This document shows, one piece after another, positions 60,586 to 64,000 of a stretch of 64,000 nucleotides of DNA. Positions within the stretch are counted from its first letter, which is position 1; every line of letters starts with the position of its first letter. The DNA comes from Thermococcus sp. MV5. GTDB taxonomy: Archaea > Methanobacteriota_B > Thermococci > Thermococcales > Thermococcaceae. The notes under the pieces are model-generated. The model searched no databases. It worked only from the letters and a program-made list of their open reading frames with translations, and was not told where the DNA came from. A program made the translations under genes and the position numbers. The stretch is taken from contig NZ_SNUE01000002.1 in the NCBI RefSeq assembly GCF_012027425.1, positions 271,688-335,687 on the forward strand. The letters run 5' to 3'.

Positions 60586-61953
60586 ATGCTTGATATAAAG
60601 CTCATCAGAGAAAATCCTGAGATTGTAAAAGGTGATCTTATAAAGCGTGGGGAGCTTGAGAAACTCCAATGGATTGATGAGATCCTTGAGCTCGATAAGA
60701 AATGGAGAGAAAACCTAAAAGAAATCAATGTACTTAGAAGAGAACGAAACAGGCTTGCTATTGAGATAGGTAAGAGAAAAAAAGCTGGTGAAGGAATTGA
60801 AGACTTGTTGAGAAGGAGCAACGAAATAGCAAAGCAGATAGAGGAAATTGAAAAGGAAAACAATAAGATCAAGGAAAAGATCGATTACTACCTCTGGCGT
60901 CTCCCAAATATAACCCATGAGAGCGTTCCTATTGGAAAAGATGACACTGAAAATGTCCCAATCAGGTTTTGGGGAAAGGCCAAAGTCTGGGAAGGACATT
61001 TAGAGACTTTTCTAGAACAAAGCCAAAGAAAAATGGAGTACGAAGTCATCAAATGGAAACCCCAACTTCATGCCGATTTATTACCAAAACTTGGAGGGGC
61101 CGATCTTGAGAGAGCTGCAAAGGTCAGTGGTTCAAGATTCTTCTATCTTCTCAATGAGTTAGTAATCTTGGATCTAGCACTAATAAGATTTGCATTAGAT
61201 AAGCTCATAGAAAAAGGCTTTATCCCAGTAATACCCCCATATATGGTAAGAAGATATGTTGAAGAAGGTGTCACTAGTTTTGGAGACTTTGAAGATGTTA
61301 TATACAAGGTTGAAGGAGAAGACCTCTACTTAATTCCTACATCAGAACATGCCATAGCAGGAATGCACGCAAACGAAATCCTCGACGGAAATGATTTACC
61401 CATCCTTTATGCAGGAGTAAGTCCCTGCTTCAGAAAAGAGGCCGGAACTGCTGGAAAAGACACAAAGGGTATCTTCAGAGTTCACCAGTTTCATAAGGTA
61501 GAACAATTTGTTTATGTCAGGCCAGAAGAAAGCTGGGAATGGCATGAGAAACTCATACAAAATGCTGAAGAAATATTTCAGGCCTTAGAAATCCCATACA
61601 GGATTGTAAACATCTGTACCGGAGATTTGGGATATGTAGCAGCAAAGAAATACGATATCGAAGCATGGATGAGTGCCCAGGGGAAATTCAGAGAAGTAGT
61701 AAGTTGCTCAAACTGTACTGATTGGCAAGCAAGAAGACTAAATATCAGATTCAGAGATAAACCAAATGAAAAACCCCGCTTTGTTCATACCTTAAATTCC
61801 ACAGCAATAGCAACTTCGAGAGCAATAGTGGCAATAATAGAGAACTTCCAAGAAGAAGATGGAACTGTAAAAATACCCAAGGCATTATGGCCGTATACAG
61901 GATTCAAAGAAATTTTGCCGCTCGATAAAAAAGATAAATGCTGTCAAGGTTAA
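60586..61953 (+). CDS. serS: Seryl-tRNA synthetase
   Basis: Class II synthetase of the common (bacterial/eukaryotic) type, 455 residues, not the rare methanogen form. The N-terminal coiled-coil arm spans about residues 25-110 (IEKENNKIKEKIDYY). Motif 2 lies in CFRKEAGTAGKDTKGIFRVH and motif 3 in LNSTAIATSRAIVAIIENFQ. GGTGAAAG precedes the ATG at 60586. The C-terminus ends with KDKCCQG. TATA-like CTTTTAAATA stands at about 60547-60556. Confidence 0.96.
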   Translation: MLDIKLIRENPEIVKGDLIKRGELEKLQWIDEILELDKKWRENLKEINVLRRERNRLAIEIGKRKKAGEGIEDLLRRSNEIAKQIEEIEKENNKIKEKIDYYLWRLPNITHESVPIGKDDTENVPIRFWGKAKVWEGHLETFLEQSQRKMEYEVIKWKPQLHADLLPKLGGADLERAAKVSGSRFFYLLNELVILDLALIRFALDKLIEKGFIPVIPPYMVRRYVEEGVTSFGDFEDVIYKVEGEDLYLIPTSEHAIAGMHANEILDGNDLPILYAGVSPCFRKEAGTAGKDTKGIFRVHQFHKVEQFVYVRPEESWEWHEKLIQNAEEIFQALEIPYRIVNICTGDLGYVAAKKYDIEAWMSAQGKFREVVSCSNCTDWQARRLNIRFRDKPNEKPRFVHTLNSTAIATSRAIVAIIENFQEEDGTVKIPKALWPYTGFKEILPLDKKDKCCQG

Positions 61954-61969
61954 GTTTGGCATTTCACCT

Positions 61970-62326
61970 TTATGGGCCCCGTCTCCTTTCTTTCTTCTCC
62001 CTTAAATAAGGATAACGCATGATGTGGCCACATTCAAGACATTTTATCACAACATGAGGCATTCTTTTCTCTCTGAGTCTAACTCGCGCATTAGCTCCTG
62101 GAACAAGAAATGAGTGGCACTTTTTACAATACCTCCTCTTCCACTTTCTTGGGATTCTGACTTTTGCTTTTCGCTGTACTGCTAAAGCTATTTCAACATA
62201 CCTATTTGCAAGTTCTTTATCATAAGGAAATACTCTCTCAGCTAGAGTGAAAAGTATGTCTATCCGTTCTAAGGCTATCTTTTTCTTCTCACGTTGTTCT
62301 TTCCGCCTAAGAAATTTTTTTGGCAT
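61970..62326 (-). CDS. rnp4: Ribonuclease P protein component 4 (Rpp21)
   Basis: A 118-residue zinc-ribbon subunit of archaeal RNase P that pairs with Rpp29. N-terminal helices (RIDILFTLAERVFPYDKELA, YVEIALAVQRKAKV) are followed by the ribbon cysteines CKKC and CLECGH. The basic C-terminus YLREKKERRRGP is typical. The ATG at 62326 follows GGTGGAT. It is only nine bases after the stop of the MCM-like gene, so both come from the promoter at 63863. Confidence 0.93.
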   Translation of the reverse strand: MPKKFLRRKEQREKKKIALERIDILFTLAERVFPYDKELANRYVEIALAVQRKAKVRIPRKWKRRYCKKCHSFLVPGANARVRLREKRMPHVVIKCLECGHIMRYPYLREKKERRRGP

Positions 62327-62335
62327 GGTATCCAC

Positions 62336-63841
62336 CTACTCGGGTTTTATCAACCTAAGTTTCCCAAGGAACGGCTCATACAAATACCCATCGGCAATCA
62401 AGCGATCTATTATTTCCTGAGCATATGAAGGTTTAAATCCATACTTTCTCAAAGCATTGTAAAATTCTTCTTTGGTAACAGAACCATCTACAGATGTGGC
62501 TTCCAAATCCATGAAAATTCTCAAAGCCATTACTGCTCGTTTATTTCTAAAATCCTGTTCAATATACTTCTCATAGATCTCTAATACTTTCAACATCTCT
62601 TTTTCCGAGATCTCGTTCATCCACATATCCACGATCTCCTGGTTCATATTCAACACATTTCTTATTATACTGGTATTTATTTCTCCTTCAAAACGAGCGA
62701 TTGAACCTAAGAGACGGACACTTAAAAGATAGCGTGTGTTTGTTTCAAATATCATCCCCTTAAGTCGCAAAGCATCAAATTTTTCCCCATATTCCCGAGC
62801 ATTTTTTGCAATCCAGTTCTCAAACTTTTCCCTAAAACGCTTCATGGCTTTATCTGAGGGACTTAAAGACAGTAGTTTATTTCTCTCTTTGAACACTGTT
62901 ATTAAAACATTTGGAATAAGTTGTTCCAGCTCTCTATTTCTCTCCAATCCAATTGGTTCATTGAGAATAAACGGTGTTTCCGATAGATGGGCCAGAGGGT
63001 CCTCAGGAGAAGCTTTTTTGTATAATTTAGGAGCCAAAAATACTGCTCTTTTGTCGTTAAAATAAGGGACAGCCCATTCGGCAATCGGAAGATCCTTTTT
63101 TAATAAAAGTTTGCTGGAGGGGAGATAATACCATCCATCTCCAATTTTGGAGAACGTAAAATCTAAATCAAGTTCCTCATCTACATAAAGAAACTCTTTT
63201 CGCCTTTTTAGCAGAAGTTCATCCGGTAAAAGCCTCAGAACATATCTCGAAGCATTCCAAAGGGAGTGTATTATCTTAGAGTCATTTTTTAGAGCAGAAA
63301 ACGTCACACCTTCTCCCCAGTTTTTATTCACACCCACTAAGGCCGGGGAGGCAAAAAGCGAGTATATTATGGCCCGTCTTATCTCATAATTTGCATATAT
63401 CGTATTATCAAAGAGCTCCATAAACTCTCTTTTTGTAAGGGCTAAATCCTCATATTGAAGCCAATACTCTGAGTAATCGCGTCTTTCGATAGATGTGACA
63501 TGTATCAAACGCATATTCCCATACGGATAAGTGTCTATAATCCCTTTCACCTTCACATACTCTCCACTCTTAAGTTGAGCAGAAACATTGGTATTTTCCA
63601 TTATCTTAAGGACAACGTAGGGCCGTATACTGGCTTTAGGAAGTTCTTTTGGAGCCAATGGAGAGAGAAGATAATAAACCCCGTCTTTTGGTGCATTAGG
63701 AGGTTGTCTAAGTATTAAAAACCCTCTAAGCTCAACAGGTTCGTAATTTTTATAGGCCTGAATAGCCTGTTGAAAATCCCTAGCTCTTTTTGAAGGACTT
63801 ATAGACAGCCTTTCAACACTTCTCAACAGTGCGTGGATCAT
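62336..63841 (-). CDS. MCM-like protein without ATPase motifs
   Basis: A 501-residue protein without an obvious annotation. Residues about 35-110 look like an OB fold (VELRGFLILRQPPNAPK, YVKVKGIIDTYPYGNMRL). Next comes EFMELFDNTIYANYEIRRAI followed by IYSLFASP, which resembles the MCM segment around 'LAPSIYGHEEVKKAILLQLFGG'. No Walker A, Walker B or arginine finger follows. The C-terminus (VTKEEFYNALRKYGFKPSYA, LIADGYLYEPFLGKLRLI) is a winged helix like that at the MCM C-terminus. The ATG at 63841 has no ribosome binding site and is probably leaderless. Confidence 0.65.
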   Translation of the reverse strand: MIHALLRSVERLSISPSKRARDFQQAIQAYKNYEPVELRGFLILRQPPNAPKDGVYYLLSPLAPKELPKASIRPYVVLKIMENTNVSAQLKSGEYVKVKGIIDTYPYGNMRLIHVTSIERRDYSEYWLQYEDLALTKREFMELFDNTIYANYEIRRAIIYSLFASPALVGVNKNWGEGVTFSALKNDSKIIHSLWNASRYVLRLLPDELLLKRRKEFLYVDEELDLDFTFSKIGDGWYYLPSSKLLLKKDLPIAEWAVPYFNDKRAVFLAPKLYKKASPEDPLAHLSETPFILNEPIGLERNRELEQLIPNVLITVFKERNKLLSLSPSDKAMKRFREKFENWIAKNAREYGEKFDALRLKGMIFETNTRYLLSVRLLGSIARFEGEINTSIIRNVLNMNQEIVDMWMNEISEKEMLKVLEIYEKYIEQDFRNKRAVMALRIFMDLEATSVDGSVTKEEFYNALRKYGFKPSYAQEIIDRLIADGYLYEPFLGKLRLIKPE

Positions 63842-63862
63842 CAAAAAGGATATAACCGTAAA

Positions 63863-63872
63863 CTTTATAAAG
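63863..63872. promoter_or_regulatory. Palindromic bidirectional TATA box
   Basis: CTTTATAAAG reads the same on both strands. Its centre is about 27 bases from the 5S rRNA 5' end on the right and about 26 bases from the ATG of the minus-strand gene on the left, both at the spacing expected between TATA and transcription start. It can therefore serve both genes. Confidence 0.6.
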
Positions 63873-63894
63873 CCTCTGCTGAGAGTTAGTATCG

Positions 63895-64000
63895 GTACGG
63901 CGGTCATAGCGGCGGGGTCACACCCGGACTCGTTTCGACCCCGGAAGTTAAGCCCGCCAGCGATCTCGGCGGTACTGCCCTCCGAGAGGGGGCGGGAAAC
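63895..64000 (+). rRNA. rrf: 5S ribosomal RNA, 3' end cut by the window
   Basis: The first 106 bases of 5S rRNA. GTACGGCGGTCATAGCGGCG opens the molecule and helix I, GTTTCGACCCCGGAAGTTAA is the conserved loop B/C region, and CGAGAGGGGGCGGGAAAC is the helix IV/V part. Only about the last 15 bases are missing. It appears as an isolated gene with its own TATA box, as in Thermococcales where 5S is not always beside 23S; what lies to the right is not visible. Confidence 0.95.

Overview
The window comes from a hyperthermophilic euryarchaeon of the order Thermococcales, most likely an AT-rich Thermococcus. Supporting this are the porG-vorDAB-porDAB ferredoxin-oxidoreductase cluster, the archaeal exosome superoperon, archaeal basal factors (TFE, RpoP), eukaryote-like ribosomal proteins (S8e, L37Ae), two RNase P proteins, KEOPS subunits, prefoldin, CDC48 and a Tk-subtilisin-like protease. 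Genes are dense, often overlap by 4-20 bases and usually carry GGTGA/GAGGTG ribosome binding sites. Assignments rest on reading the translations; no database search was run.

Layout. 1-1.1 kb: 5' part of a secreted subtilase running off the left edge. 1.3-1.8 kb: a decayed cbiM cobalt-transporter gene and an orphan hairpin. 1.9-8.3 kb: maltodextrin phosphorylase, UMP kinase, an FAD disulfide reductase, and a sodium:amino-acid symporter with a 33-residue partner peptide. 8.3-11.9 kb (minus): rRNA/tRNA uracil methyltransferase, a GDT1-type transporter, an aminotransferase and KEOPS Cgi121. 12.1-13.6 kb: RHH regulator CdrS with FtsZ. 13.6-18.6 kb (minus): FAD synthase, PUA protein, a regulator, RNA ligase, a tRNA-binding protein and helical/zinc proteins. 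18.6-26.2 kb (minus): the exosome superoperon, from Pop5 and PsmA to prefoldin beta and a DHH phosphoesterase. 26.3-36.5 kb: DUF763, tRNA-Val, DUF357/DUF555, CTP synthase, S8e, a Nog1-type GTPase and TldD/TldE. 36.6-44.3 kb: PfkB kinase, an ABC exporter, TFE-DUF2110, a membrane protein and an Mrp ATPase. 44.4-50.0 kb (minus): the POR/VOR operon. 50.3-55.1 kb: a PiT phosphate transporter, then a regulated ABC-exporter module with small membrane proteins and an insertion-sequence scar. 55.2-64 kb: PRC-barrel protein, CDC48, an RNase H-fold protein, an acidic peptide, MoeA, SerRS, Rnp4, an MCM-like protein without a P-loop, and the start of 5S rRNA.

How the genes work together. The core is information processing: RNA 3' processing and decay (exosome), ribosome assembly (SBDS, Brix, Nog1), tRNA maturation (RNase P, KEOPS, methyltransferase), transcription (RpoP, TFE) and protein quality control (proteasome, CDC48, prefoldin, TldD/E). 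Metabolism is typical of a peptide- and sugar-fermenting heterotroph: extracellular protease, amino-acid uptake, transamination, and 2-oxoacid oxidation by POR/VOR, with maltodextrin phosphorolysis for sugars. MoeA would supply tungstopterin.

The most distinctive local findings are: (i) two promoters between 54 and 55.1 kb that share back-to-back 16-bp palindromes next to their TATA boxes, in a module with an Xre-type repressor gene; (ii) a TnpB relic that interrupts that module; (iii) a perfectly palindromic TATA box placed symmetrically between the 5S rRNA gene and a divergent, probably leaderless gene; and (iv) the product of that divergent gene, which looks like an MCM protein that has lost its ATPase motifs.
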